Below are positions 21,304 through 33,281 of a stretch of DNA of 64,000 nt, piece after piece. Position 1 is the stretch's first letter. Each line of letters starts with the position of its first letter. Made by a program: the position numbers and the translations under genes. The notes beneath the pieces were generated by a model, which saw only the letters and a list, made by a program, of their open reading frames with translations, was not told the DNA's origin and did not search any database. This DNA is from Hygrocybe punicea (lineage: Eukaryota > Basidiomycota > Agaricomycetes > Agaricales > Hygrophoraceae): the NCBI GenBank assembly GCA_963556145.1, contig OY744464.1, forward strand, positions 2,852,001-2,916,000, written 5' to 3'.

Positions 21304-22602
21304 TATCTAATATCCCTCATGTACAAGTTTGTTAGAGAGGGCTGTCTTTTCTGCAGAGCTCATTTTAGACACCCCCGATGTGACATAAATATTGTCCTTG
21401 TCTTTTGCCGAAGAAGTTCCTGAAGTTCCTTGTTCTCCATCCCTTGTTACTGCATGAATATTGTGAGGACGTTTGCCTCGACCACGAGAGGAGCAGTTGT
21501 TGTTGCATGATGATGAAGCGGTGGAGGAAGAAGCACGAGTAGGACAATTGTTAGCCCAATGTTCTTTTGAGCCACAAACAATACATTGTCCTGCAGCTTT
21601 CCTCTGTGCGGCAATGACAGGGTCAACCAATTCCAATTTAATGCGTGTAGAAGTCGAAGTCGAAGTGGTGGGAGTATGGGTTTTCAAAGCAGTAGAGGGA
21701 GAGGCGGAAGCTTTGGGGGTTTCCTTCTTTTTACCAGTAGATTTTGAGGAAGGAGAAATGGTTGCGAGACATTCACGATATTGTTGATCAAATCAACTAG
21801 CGTATTGTTTCCATTCTCAAAGGGTGCTAGGCATGACTGCGAGGGTGAATATTTTCAAAATGATCGCTTGGTTTAATCCATCCTTAAAACATCCAATGAG
21901 GGCTTGATCATTAAAGCCAGTAGGCGTCTCATATTCTTCAAAGTGAACAATATATTCATTGATGGTATCCTTGCCTTGCTTAACCTGTTTTATCTTCAAG
22001 CGAGCCGTTGCTTCTCAATCAACATCTCCAAAGGCAGAACGAATATCCATTTCAAAGTTTGCCCAAGTGTAGGTGGTGAAAGCGGGACTCTGGACCTTGT
22101 TTTTGGCCCAAGGTAGAGCACTACCAGACTTCATGTACGAACAACCCAAAAGAACCTTTTGCGAGTCTGTGTATGCTTGCGCACGAAGGAAGACATCGCA
22201 TTGATGAAGGAACTTTTCGACGTTCTCGGGTTTACCATCGAAGTCATCTGGTTTCACAATTTTCATGGTAGGGGCAGCTGGAGGTGGTGGTGGTGGAGGA
22301 GGAACAGCAGCAGCATGAAGAGCGGCAATTTCAGCATTGGCAGTTTCAAGATCATGGTTGAGAGTATTGACGCGTTGGAGTAGTTGTTGAAGTTGTACTT
22401 GGAGATCAGCCATAGGTGGTGGAGATGGGGGAGATGGAGATAATGAAGAAGGAGGGGAAGGTGGAGAAGGTGGAGGTGGAGGTGGTTGTCTCCGAAAGGG
22501 TTGGAAGCGAGAAGGGGATGGAATAGGATCAGGAAAGTGAGGAGAAGAAGAGCCAAAACCTGTGGACAAAGCAGTGGATTGGGATCAAGTGCGAGGAGGT
22601 AT
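21304..22602 (-). pseudogene. gag of the gypsy element
   Basis: A Pro-rich N-terminus is followed by a gag capsid-like segment (KPENVEKFLHQCDVFLRAQA; TYTWANFEMDIRSAFGD) and a CCHC zinc knuckle CIVCGSKEHWANNC near 21570. In-frame TGA codons are at 22585-22587, 22015-22017, 21817-21819 and 21793-21795. The likely start codon is now ATA (22602-22600) before PPRT. The gag frame ends with TAG at 21304-21306. Confidence 0.85.
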
Positions 22603-22636
22603 AGTGGGCGAGCAGAAGTGAAGGAGACTTTAAATC

Positions 22637-23035
22637 TGTAATGCGATGGAGTAAGCCAAAGGTTTTACTTCACAAGACAGTTTAGAGAAAGGGGCTTAGT
22701 TTCTGAAGGTGATCAATCTTAGAGTAGGAGGAAGCAATTGAGTTGCAAGTTACACGAAATTTAAAGTCTACAGTACATGCTGAAGGTAGACTACTTATAT
22801 AGTCCAAGGAAGTGGCTATGTTATGAGGAAAGGGATAGGGGCTATGCGCTGGAGCATATGGTGATAAGGGATGAAACATATATGAAAGGAGATAACATAC
22901 AGCATTTGTCGTATGATATGACTAAGCAGAGGGAAAAGGCAGTGCATATGTGAAAGGAATGACTAAGGACAGCAGAAGAGGAGAGGGAAAGGAAAAAGGA
23001 AAAAGTAAGGACGTCTCAGCTAAGAAACCATAACA
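22637..23035 (-). repeat. 5' LTR of the gypsy element with TATA box
   Basis: On the minus strand the LTR starts TGTTATGG (23035) and ends CATTACA (22637), so the ends fit TG...CA with an imperfect inverted repeat. TATATAAG at 22801-22794 is a good TATA box about 235 nt into the LTR. The 3' boundary is my choice, because no partner LTR is available for comparison. A tRNA primer-binding site was not recognised. Confidence 0.6.
22794..22801 (-). promoter_or_regulatory. Putative TATA box in the gypsy LTR
   Basis: TATATAAG on the minus strand, inside the LTR and upstream of gag, where an LTR promoter is expected. Inferred from position and sequence only. Confidence 0.5.
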
Positions 23036-24845
23036 GATACCTCCCACACTCGTTTACAACAATACCCTTTCTTGGATGAATACCGACATCAGGTGGACCA
23101 CATTGTTCCACACACAGGACAAGACATCACCCCTCAATACATCATTGACACAGACATCGTCATCCGGTACAGCTTATGCTGTTCACATGTCTGACCTCAA
23201 CTAGCCCACTGTCTTAGTTGGTTTTTCCTCCATACATTCCTTTGTTTTCTTTCATACCTACCTTGCCGCTATATCCACACTACCTCAAGACACTCCCTTC
23301 ACCAATCCCACACTGGATGATACCCCTCTTTGACCCGACCGTGCATTGCACTTGCCAGACTGTGCACTTGCCCATTACAGCAAGTGTAGACCCCGAATAG
23401 GCAATTCTGCACATCACATGATCTAATGACATCCGAGTCATCCGGACCTCCTCTATCCCTCAATGACACCCAGGCCTCCAGTTGGATCATGAGAACATCG
23501 ACATGAGGACACCTCATGTGTGCCTCACGGTGAACACATGGTGTAGTTGGACATGTTGTGGCTTCATGGTTGTATTCCCATTTACCTCCCCTCAAGACCA
23601 GTCACTATATCTACTGTTCTTGTTGTTGGTTCAGACTTTTTCTTCTTTTCTCTTCTTTACATTTAGTCTGGTTCTTGGGGCAGACCCCCTTGTCTTGGGT
23701 AACCCCCACGGCTTGCAATGACATTGGACCATGACCCCCCCCCTCTTAGCAGTGTTGTCTTAGTTGTAAGCAACAATGAAAACTGCTGTCCTCTCCTCTG
23801 GAATCCAATCCCTAGTTAAGTTGATTGTTGCCGGAGCCTGCTGCAGAAGCGATCCGTAACACATGTCCTGGAGAGAAACTGGGGGTATGGGGGGTTTGGG
23901 CCATGAGCAGGTGACAAGGACAATGGAGGCAGCATTTTGGGGGACAGCGCGGGCTCAGACATTGGAGACATGTTGGTACTTGCTGCCAGGGACAATGGGG
24001 AGGGCATAGAGGGGGTCAACGGATGAGTCGAGGGTGAAACGGGGGTGGATGTGGGTTGGTGGATGAAGGAGGTGATGGCAAGATGGTAGTGTGGCATGAC
24101 TTGTTGTTGGGGATAATGGTGAGTCCATTGACACAAACATGGGGCAATTCAGGCATGTGAAACAAGGGGGGACATGTCGAAAATGCTGTTTGGTGGGCAC
24201 AAACACATTTTCCTGCACGGGAACCACAGGGATGATGAGGATGGGTGTACCTATGAGTGCACATGTAACACCCATTGCGTGGCACATGTTTTCCATCAAC
24301 TATTGGGTGACATTTGACACATGGATGGCACTCTATGTTGGACGTGGTCATTGGGGCCATTTGCGGGACTATCAGGTCCGTTTTTCAATGGGAATCAGTG
24401 GGGAGTCGAATGCCCAGTGCATTGGGGTATAAAAATGAGAGTGGAGGGTCAAATTGACAAAATAAAAAAGGGAGTCCAATGGGTGGCCTGTGTGATGTGG
24501 CTGTGACTGTGTGACAAAATGGTTTGTGCGGCCCAGGAAGAGCAACTGGTTGTAGAAAGTATAACGGAAGCATCATCGGAGGTGAGCCTAACAATAACTG
24601 AAGAAGCTATGGAGTGTGCAAACCACTAAACTGGGGGTGAGTGACAGAGTCGGGTTGAAGTGCACATGACTGATCCATTTATTGGTCTGTGCGCAGGTAG
24701 AGGACCCCAAAATATAAGAGGCAGGATGGGACTGAGGAACTAGTAATGACAAAGATGATGAGGACAATGAGAATTAGGCCTTGATTAGGCCCTGTCTCTT
24801 TTTCAGCTGATTGATTCACTGTTTCTCTGATCAACAGTGATTTCG
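23036..24845. other. No recognised gene
   Basis: Only short open stretches without recognisable domains. The sequence is rich in CACATG/CCCATTG-like strings but I found no clear repeat structure or terminal repeats. Probably old transposon or intergenic DNA. Confidence 0.4.
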
Positions 24846-25139
24846 TCACTGTTCATCATTGATTCTACTTCCTATGGTGCAGCCATTGTGAGTGAGAATG
24901 ACTGAGGTATGTGTACATTGAGGATTCCGCATTTGGACAATGCCTGTGCTCATACCCCTACACATTATTCTTGATACTTTCTTGGGACACAACCAGCTCT
25001 CCCATACCATATCTATCAAATGCTGAACTGTGGAAAAGCTGGTTGTGTACCAAAAAAGCAGAACCCCTGATACCTCAAACATTCTGATGACTCGTTGAAG
25101 AGTATTTCCCCTCAATGAGCAGTGGGTGATGATGTTCAC
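24846..25139 (-). pseudogene. Possible remnant of a Tc1/mariner-like transposase N-terminus
   Basis: The minus-strand frame reads SLRGNTLQRVIRMFEVSGVL and later HTSVILTHNGCTIG. The first string resembles the helix-turn-helix start of fungal Tc1-like transposases and the second a loosely similar later helix, but no DDE core follows. The frame also contains an inverted repeat (ACACAACCAGCT at 24987-24998, complement at 25037-25048), so it may be chance. Low confidence. Confidence 0.2.
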
Positions 25140-26714
25140 TTAAATGGCAAGCCAGATAAACAAAATGGTAGTTATGGTTCAACACCACTAATCAAGCTCC
25201 CTGGCAATCCTATGGCGGAGGCCTCTTTGCTCTTCCGACAAAGAACTAAGAGTTGTAATCAGGCAAAGGCTCGTGGCGGAAGGGCCATAACATACCCGTC
25301 ACCCTCCAGGCCTCTTAGAATCATGAGATGATGATCGGAAAATGTAGGAAATCTACGATCCTTTCTATCATCTGGATTTAGAATGCTGGGGTTTTATCCA
25401 TCAGTTTTGTAGGAGGTGAAGACAGCCCACACACACTATCGGAGAGCGAGCCTCTAATTCTTGTCTGACATCAAGCTCCCTGGCCAACCTTGGGGATAAG
25501 ATAGTACGTGAACAAAGTCCATCGAGAAATTGAGCATCGAACGAACATTTTTCGTTCACGAGCCTGGAGAGCCTTATAAAATTCACGTCGTTCCATCGTG
25601 GAATGTCCAGGGTAATGTATTCTGCGCAATGATTCGATCAATCCGTGTCAAGTATCCAACTGGGGAACAGGCAAGACATACACGATTGGTTCCCGAGCTT
25701 CAATGTGTTCCCTTTTGAAGCAATTTCCATACCTGCACTGGAATGAAGATTCGGACATCCGCCTGAAATGAATTATTATCATGAAGCACCACCATTTCAG
25801 GAACCATAAAACATACACGAAAGCAAGGGCAGGCGAAATAACCAAGATTACGGTCATGAGAAAAGCGGTGGAGACGTGAACCATTTTGAACTATTCGCTG
25901 GTCAAGTAAAGGCAAAGATTCTCAAGGAAATAGTTGAAGGCGACCTGCACCGAATGAGGAGAAAGAAGGGAGCGCAGCTAGAGATCTCGGGCACCATTGA
26001 ACAAGCTTTATGTACTGATGCCGGTCGCACAGGTCGCAGGCAGTGTCTGATGGGGTACATTATTGGTTGCCACAAAACAACATACTAATATGTCAGACCC
26101 CGACGATTCGATAAAACTATAACTTTGATAGGGACTTATAATGATGAGATACCGATCGCGCGAAAGGAAATATTGGGCGAGGAGATATTACAGTACATGC
26201 TCCAGAATAAGGAAACATCAGATTTACTAACATGCTCGGAGATCCCGAAATCGATTGTTGAGGGTCAGGTCTGAGAACCATATAGGATCCTGAATGCGTC
26301 ATTCGCGTTATTAGCGAGGGGATAAAGCGGGGGAACACATTAACAGATTTTGAGAATCCGGGATCGCCAGTGAGATTACTAGGGGTGATGTTGATGCGAT
26401 CCTGGAAGCTGGAAGGGCCAATGGGGCCTTGAAAGCCTTGGAATACAGCAAGATTCTGTGTCTACTCAGTCGTACCGAGGAATAGCCGTCAAACAGTTGG
26501 GGCTTTGATACAGATTTCCGTGGGCACAGACGACGAAAACAACCGAACGATTGACGGCGATGGCATTGACATCTGCGCGGGCTAAAGCCTAGTGATCATG
26601 CATCACGATGAGTTAGACAGTGTTAGGTCGTTGAAGAGCAGGAAGGGTTGTTGCCCGAAACAAACCAGGCCAACTCTGATTCTGAACTTGAACCACCACC
26701 AAGATACAACCGGA
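25140..26714. other. No recognised gene
   Basis: Short open frames on both strands (for example plus 25530-25718 and 25876-26088; minus 25884-25648, which contains a hydrophobic run) show no domain that I recognise. The stretch just before 26715 is presumably the promoter of the BIG1-like gene. Confidence 0.4.
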
Positions 26715-27725
26715 ATGGCTGGTCGTCTCCTTTCTTTCGCTGTTCTGTGTCATGTCGTTCTTGCTTTCTCAAACACACATCCAATAGTGGTTTGGTCATC
26801 GTATGGGTATATAATCTTTTCCTTTTGCTCTATACAGTGTGCTCAACATCGCTGTCAGAAGGTCCAACTCGCTGGAACATTTGCCGTTGACGTTGCCCAC
26901 CTCTGCACATGCTGCTGCATCTTTGCTTGACAGTATTTTTCTTGATGACGAGCTTTGCGATCATGATGCTATCATACTTATTGATCAACCAGGGGTGAGC
27001 TACCTCCGCACCACTCTCCTTCTCCTGACACTCAAAAATACCAAAGCTGCATGCCTCGGATCTCCGAACACTCAAGCCGTCTTCTGCGCTTGCCAGAATC
27101 ATTGCCTCCGCTCCTTTCTCTCGTCAATTTCCTTATGTCCGCCGCCCTCCAGCCTCTCCGTTTCCAACCATCGCCCATTCCGTATCTGAGCGATGTAATT
27201 CCCTGCTTGTCAACGTTAACCCCGGAAAGAGCGGACTCGCTCTCGATCCCGACACAAAGCACGTCATTTGCATGAGCTTCCCTCATCTCGGAGGCACCGC
27301 TAACTCTAGGAAAACTTTCATGGCAGAAAACGGTTGGCATCGCTGTTTTCGTTTCATTTTGTCCGTGACTCTTTACTCAACGCATCACAGAAGCTCGTAT
27401 TTTCGACGAACTTGACACCATTGCATCCGTGTTCCCAAAGCATCTCGTCGTTTTCGCTGGTTCCCCGTCTCTTTCCAAGCGTCAGTCAATCGACACCTCT
27501 CCGCCAGCTGTCCTCAACGTTTTCGACGCTCATGCAAATTTCGAGGGCGGTATCCTTGCTCGTTACCAGCTCCTAACTCCCGGGCTTATCATCACTCTCC
27601 TCATTTCTTTCTTTCTCCTTGTCCCAATTGCTCTGATAGGCATATCCGCATTGGCGAGTATCCAATCTCCTTTGCGAGTGGAAGCTCCAAAAGGTTACAA
27701 TGTCCAAGAGAAGAAGAATCAATGA
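26715..27725 (+). CDS. BIG1: BIG1-like ER membrane protein (Big1/VOA1/ATP6AP1 C-terminal membrane domain)
   Basis: The start MAGRLLSFAVLCHVVLAFSN is a good signal peptide. Exons are about 26715-26795, 26838-26992, 27052-27331 and 27390-27725, joined by short GT/AG introns. The lumenal part includes DHDAIILIDQPG and LLVNVNPGKSGLALDPDTKH. The C-terminus has one membrane segment (GLIITLLISFFLLVPIALIG) followed by a short tail ending EAPKGYNVQEKKNQ. This layout of signal peptide, about 200 lumenal residues, one C-terminal helix and a short tail fits yeast Big1 (needed for beta-1,6-glucan) and the related V-ATPase assembly factor Voa1/Ac45. I favour BIG1, but separation from VOA1 needs alignment. 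Convergent with MED13, 189 bp apart. Confidence 0.7.
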
Positions 27726-27914
27726 AAATTTTATCGATCGTTTCCACGCATACAGCGCAGAAATAGACATGCCCCCGAATATCAAATGCTCAATATTGTA
27801 AATAAACTTTCTTACAAGCCCATATATTACGCGAGACGTACAATGCAATGTGAGAATGATAGAAAATACATCATGCATCTAATGACGTGAACCAAGACAA
27901 GAATTCGATACATC

Positions 27915-30900
27915 TCAATAATCAAAGTTTGAGTCTCCCCTATCTAATGCTACCTGCATAGCTTCCACGGCAGCAAGGTGGAACGGAAGGATCGGATTAA
28001 CGCCCATCCTCCATCGACACTGAGCAAGCACTGCTAGATCATGATAATTCCTCGTGATGTCAGCATGCGTCTCCTTATCCCCTCTCACCAAGGACGAATT
28101 CGGAAACTTGATCGTCTGAAGAAGATGGATGTGAAGCATCGACCTGTGACTTGTTTGACTGGGCACGCGTATAAGTGTCGAAGTTGACAATGGCAACACG
28201 CCAAGATTGTCGCACAATGCCACATCGTCTGCTTCTGGGACGAAAGGTAGCTCTGTACCTAGGTCACGAGATAACAGCGTAGCGGATGACACCGGCATTC
28301 GTGAGGTGGGGAACAGGGCATATGTCGACGCGGATGAGTCCACAAACATTGAACCCAATTTATCTTTTGGTAATGTTCGCCGGGTATTCGCCAGCCAGTT
28401 CACATTTTGGGGCGCAATGAACGTCCATGACACATCCGGCTCAACAGAGAGTAACGAGACATGTATCGTGGACACCTCATGACATACTGAAGTTGCAGTG
28501 GCAAGATGCACCATCCAAGCTGAGATATCCTTCATCAGACAACACCCCAACGAATATCAGAAAACACACCGTCCAGTTCGCTTCCCTTCATTGATCCCAA
28601 TTTGGCAATGGCCAGTCGCCATTCAAGGTTCGCCTTCCTTGCGAATTGCAACGCAAACCCCCACACTTGGGTAACAATCTGTGCCTCGCTGGATTCACTT
28701 TGTGTTAACCAAACGCCAATGTCATGCGCATCCCCACGCTGATCAATGCACGCAGCCAAAATCCACTTGCCGCATGGTGTAGTCTGATAACCAACGTGTA
28801 ACAGTGTGTGACGGTCCATGACATCGAGGGAACGAGCGGGAGCTTGCCAAAGGAGCTTAACTTTGTTGTAAACTGGGCGGGCAAGCGTGAAAGCTGGATC
28901 TTGGACGTGAAGCTGAACTTTCTCGCCTTGCTCAAAGAAACGACGGGCCATCAACCGGTCAACAGGTTTGAGTATCCGGTTATAGACTGAGTAGCACAGC
29001 ATTTCTAGATCTGAATCGTATGCTGTAGGGTTCTCCATCGAGCCAAACACGAGGTGCTCGGGGACGAATTCGAAGACAACTTGAGATTCGGGATAGGTTG
29101 TCAAAACGCGCTTGACTGCCGAACAGACTTGGCGAAGAAGTGGAGAGGCTAGTGTCATAGCATTAGCAGGGGTGACAATGTATAAGATTTGGTTTCCTTC
29201 AAGGCTTGGCAAGTTCCCCGTGAAAGTAACTTTAAACATTGTCAGCGGCATCTAAGGTTAGGCTAGGATCTTCTCACGAAGGCTCTTGCGAAAGGAATCG
29301 AATCGAATCGGCACGATACCATCCTTTGAACATATGCTACAGCTACCAGCAAAGTGCCTGCCAAAGCGTTTGCCCTAGACTGCAAGTCAGTATATCCGAC
29401 GATTCCATGAAGTTACTATTCCTCACATGATAAGCCGCCGATACTTTCCCAAGCCAGCTCTCAGCTTGTTGCAGCCTCTCATGACTTTCACCTTCAAAGA
29501 GGACGAAGGCGACAACATCCTTCTTCCCACCACGAGGCCCCAATCCAAGCTTTTCCCAGAATCGCAACGCAGTAGGAAGAACCTGAACGACCGCGTCTGC
29601 TTTACATACGGAAATCATCGGCGACTCCAGGGGTTGTAGCTGTGGTTCGGCGTCAGAATCAGGCACAATGGAAGAAGTATCTGCGCGGAAATATCAGCCG
29701 GCATATTGCATTACGAGGTTCGCGAAATTTACCCTGTTGAAAAAGTGTAGCAATATCAAGAGACCCCGCCAAGACCGGCACAGCTTCCAAAAGGTCTTTC
29801 ACAACCGTCACATCGGCCTGCCATACTTGCTTCGGTAACGCGGAACCTGTGATATTAGCCCGCCAAGCACTAGCCCACACAGCATTCTCAACCACCTCTC
29901 TCGCAACAGTATAGGCAGCCGCCTCCAAAGACTTGGATTTCTCTGAAGCGACCCCAATCACTGCAGCAGGAGACACTGGGGTTGGGACAGATGTAGGAGC
30001 AGGAGGTGATGTAATGTTTGTAGGCGCCACAGCAGCACCTGGAGGTCGGAGTGGAGTGCTAAGTGGTAGAAGTTGGCAGTGCTGAAACTGGGTATGAAGG
30101 AGGGCAGGCCCTAAAGGAAGATACGTCGGAGGCGGCGTGGAAGGTCTTGACGCAATTGGCGAATCGTTTTCTTCAACTACATCTTCTGACTCCGCCTCAG
30201 ACTTGTCGCCATCCACATCGACTGCGACATTGTTGGCCCAATCCTCACGTTCCCTGTTCCACGATGGCGATGTCTTAGCCTCCCGAAATGGTTGATCAAA
30301 ACTCTTCCTCTTTACGCCGATAAGTTTGCGCACAACTCCAATCCGCGGGTCAGTCACAGCATTATACCTCGAGCTCCAATCATTCGATCGAGAAGGTGAA
30401 TAAATGATGGGGATTGGTTCCGTTCGATCCTCCTCATCTGGTGGGCTGGGAAGCGCAAACTTGCCAACCGCATACTTGCCGTCAGAAGCCCGATGACAAG
30501 GGGCAAATGGTATAGGATCAAAGACGCTCGGACCATGACTCGTGGACGGCCTCCCATTCTCACGACGATCATAGTCGTATGACAATTGTATGTTTGGACT
30601 CGCAGGCGCGGAATGTGACCATGAAGTCGGTCCTGGAGACGGCGGTAACATATCAGGGTGGATAATATCGCTCTCCACAAATTTCGGAGTGAATGCATCA
30701 CCGAGCAGACCGGGTACCCAAGGGGAAGGGACTAGCTGCTGGCCTGGTGTAAATGCTGAAGGGAGACCATCGCCGAACAGAGGTGATGAAAAAGCCAACG
30801 GTGCAGGACCCGGCGCAGGTGTCAAACCGGAACTGATGTGTGCATGATTCAGCGGGGAAGGTGCATTGACAGGAGCAGTCCTCGAGGGCCGATCGAAGAA

Positions 30901-33107
30901 ACTGAAATCGTCGTCAGTAAAAGCATCTTCATAATCCATACCACCGCGATCATAATTCGTGCTGCTGCCACCGCCACCGCCAGTTATGGGATCCATATCT
31001 AGATTGAAACCCATCCCAAAGTCCATGTCAATGTCCAAAAAGTCGTTACTCGGCTGTTGTGACCACGATGAGTCAATGTTCCCGAACGGATCGAAGGACG
31101 TAGGAGAACTGGCTTGCATTAGTTCAGCGTGTGGTGGTTGGGTTGGATCAGGAGCTTCAGGTAATGGTGTAGCCATTATCACAGGAGAAGTCGGCATACC
31201 ATCCGCAGGATCAGAGGGCGGAAGATTCGATTGAGGAGGCGAGGGATAAAAATGTTGATTTGGGTATATCTGACTCGGAACCGCAGTCGTGAGGGGGCTT
31301 ACAGGAACTTGAGATGCGGTGGTCGGCAGTACCGTTGTTAGAGTAGTATTTGGGCTATCAACAGTTTCATTTCGCGCCGCACCAGGTGTAGGACCAGGTG
31401 TAACAGCCGATCCACCAAGGCCAAGCGCACCCGGAGTGACGAGGGTCCTAGGAGAAGTTGATGTACTGACATTCTCCCTCTCCCGTTTGATTCTTTCGCG
31501 TTCCCTTTCTCGTTCTCTGGCGATAGCATCGACGTAACTGCCAACCTCGATAGCCACATGGTTAATATCTTTGGACTTGAAGAAAGAGAGTGTACGGAAT
31601 GCTCGGAGGGAAACACTTGTGGGAGTTCTGCAACCTCGCCTCCTGATAAACAATCTTGAATTCGAGAATGGTGTTGACGCATGGACGGTTTGGTCGTGAT
31701 CCATCGTATGAGTCAAAGCTGATTGCGATGGCGGGGGAGAAGATTGGAGCTGCGTCGGAAGTGCCGGAAAATATGATAGTGGCGTACGAGCATGCACAGA
31801 AGTCGACGAGGGGAGGAATGACAAACACAGTCGTGTAGGCCAAATAACTGGAATACCTTTATCTTCGCCCTGTTTATTTTCTACACTTATCCAGGCGATG
31901 ATAAAGGAGGCACCGGAAACATCAGACGATTTGGCATGATCTGAGTACTTGTCGAAATACGTTGATGCATCGTGGGACGGGCGCGAAGCTTTCCACTCGC
32001 CCGCTCCGAGTCCTGACAGGGATTCATCAAATTGGGCTGTCAGAGCAGAAGTAGGACCCGCATAAGTCGAGAGAAAATAAGCGGGAATAGCGTACGGAAT
32101 GAGGGTGATCGGCGTGCCAGGAACCAACGGGAGAAAACTGTGCAATGGGAGAAAATGAGTGGGTCGGAGGAGAGGGTGAATGACGATGCGGGAAGGAGTG
32201 AAAATGATCTCAAGATGACAATAAATAATGGGTCTGAGGCAAAAAAATTTGAGCGATTGCAAGAAGGGTAGAATGAAGTTTACGAACCTTGCTAATGCGT
32301 AATGGTGCCATCCAGCACTCCATTCAGAAGAGGTTGGAGGTGGACTGAGTAAAAACCCTCCCTTGAACCTGTTTACTGGTCGACCGCTGGGGCAGTTCTT
32401 GGAGACCACGGAGATGTCATCAATTATTTTGTTTCGCAATGCCTTCAAAAACTGGGAAAACACGATACGTAAAGGTTGGCGAGGGAACAGACATTCGGCT
32501 GAAACCGGACACGCGGTTTGAAGGCGGCTTACGCCAGTGGTTGACGTCGCGATTGGAGATGGCGGTGGTTGTGATTCCAAACATGTAGGGCAGGGTATTC
32601 GCTGAGTGGAGCAATGAAGAGAGCAAGGATAAATATCTTGCAGGGAAAATGAGGAAGTTTCAGAGACTATTCAGATAAGAAAGGGAATTATAAATAAATA
32701 AATAACCCAGGATTAGGGTTCGGAAAAGATGACCACGTACCATGCAATCCGTCGAAGTGCAAGGCGTTTACAGAGGACTGGGCTTGACTGGTATTGTCAT
32801 GGGAAGTGATAGAAAAGACATACAAAGCAGAGTCGCGGTTTACATTAACGCTGGGCAACCAAGAATCCAAGAGTGACAACGATGTGTTGCGGGTGAGGAT
32901 CTGTCTGCGGGCTAGTTCGATGCTGTCGTGATGGCAAGCATGAGAGGTATTGCTGGGGATGGGAGTGAAAACAGAATATACGATGCATGGATTGTCCGGG
33001 AGAGAAATCACAGACGAGAGAAGTTTGTCGGAGAGAGATATTGAAGGTGGGCACTGGAACGGGTCGACTGGATCAGAATGGTCGGCAGTGGCCTGCTTCG
33101 ACGCCAT
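27915..33107 (-). CDS. MED13: Mediator subunit 13 (MED13/SRB9), CDK8 kinase module
   Basis: The largest subunit of the Mediator kinase module; it links CDK8/cyclin C/MED12 to core Mediator in the nucleus. The start at 33107 (MASKQATADHSDPVDPF) leads to the Med13 N-terminal segment (DNPCIVYSVFTPIPS; YVFSITSHDNTS). A 103-nt intron ends near 32632. A long low-complexity middle follows, with an Arg/Glu run (near 31510-31475) and acidic DFGMGFNLDMDP stretches. The MID-like block ALRFWEKLGLGPRGGKKDVV is at about 29575-29515. The C-terminal PIWI-like part has LLHVGYQTTPCGKWILAACI and, after an intron at 28489-28546, RNYHDLAVLAQCRWR. The stop is at 27915-27917. Order and motifs are those of fungal MED13. 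Divergent from the DUF2433 gene. Confidence 0.85.
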
Positions 33108-33281
33108 GGGAGGGGGGGAAGACGGAGGACCGTTTAGAGTAGCGTTATGCTAGCGGATAATCATAGTACTGCTGCAGCTGGCAGTCGGTGAAGTTGGTGC
33201 TGGTGGGCTGCATCCCACACCGGCAAGTGACTGCCAGTCGGGAGTTGCCGCTCTTGTTCAGTATTTTTGCACAGAACCGCC
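33108..33281. promoter_or_regulatory. Divergent promoter region between MED13 and the DUF2433-type gene
   Basis: Only 174 bp separate the two start codons, so both promoters must lie here or overlap the 5' ends. No TATA box is obvious. Inferred from gene layout only. Confidence 0.5.

Larger units (their letters stand above)
17783..23035 (-). mobile_element. Ty3/gypsy LTR retrotransposon, 3'-truncated, decayed, with nested MITE
   Basis: Running on the minus strand are 5' LTR (23035-22637), gag, protease, reverse transcriptase, RNase H and integrase. The integrase ends abruptly near 17783 after QTDGQTERTNQELEQYLQLY, and no 3' LTR is present. The order PR-RT-RNH-IN defines Ty3/gypsy. The coding region carries eleven in-frame TGA codons. 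A 644-bp hAT-type MITE sits between RNase H and integrase. Non-functional as it stands. Confidence 0.92.

Noticed and set aside
29973..31843. Plus-strand and alternate-frame open stretches inside MED13
   Set aside because: They are antisense or off-frame shadows of a long low-complexity coding exon.
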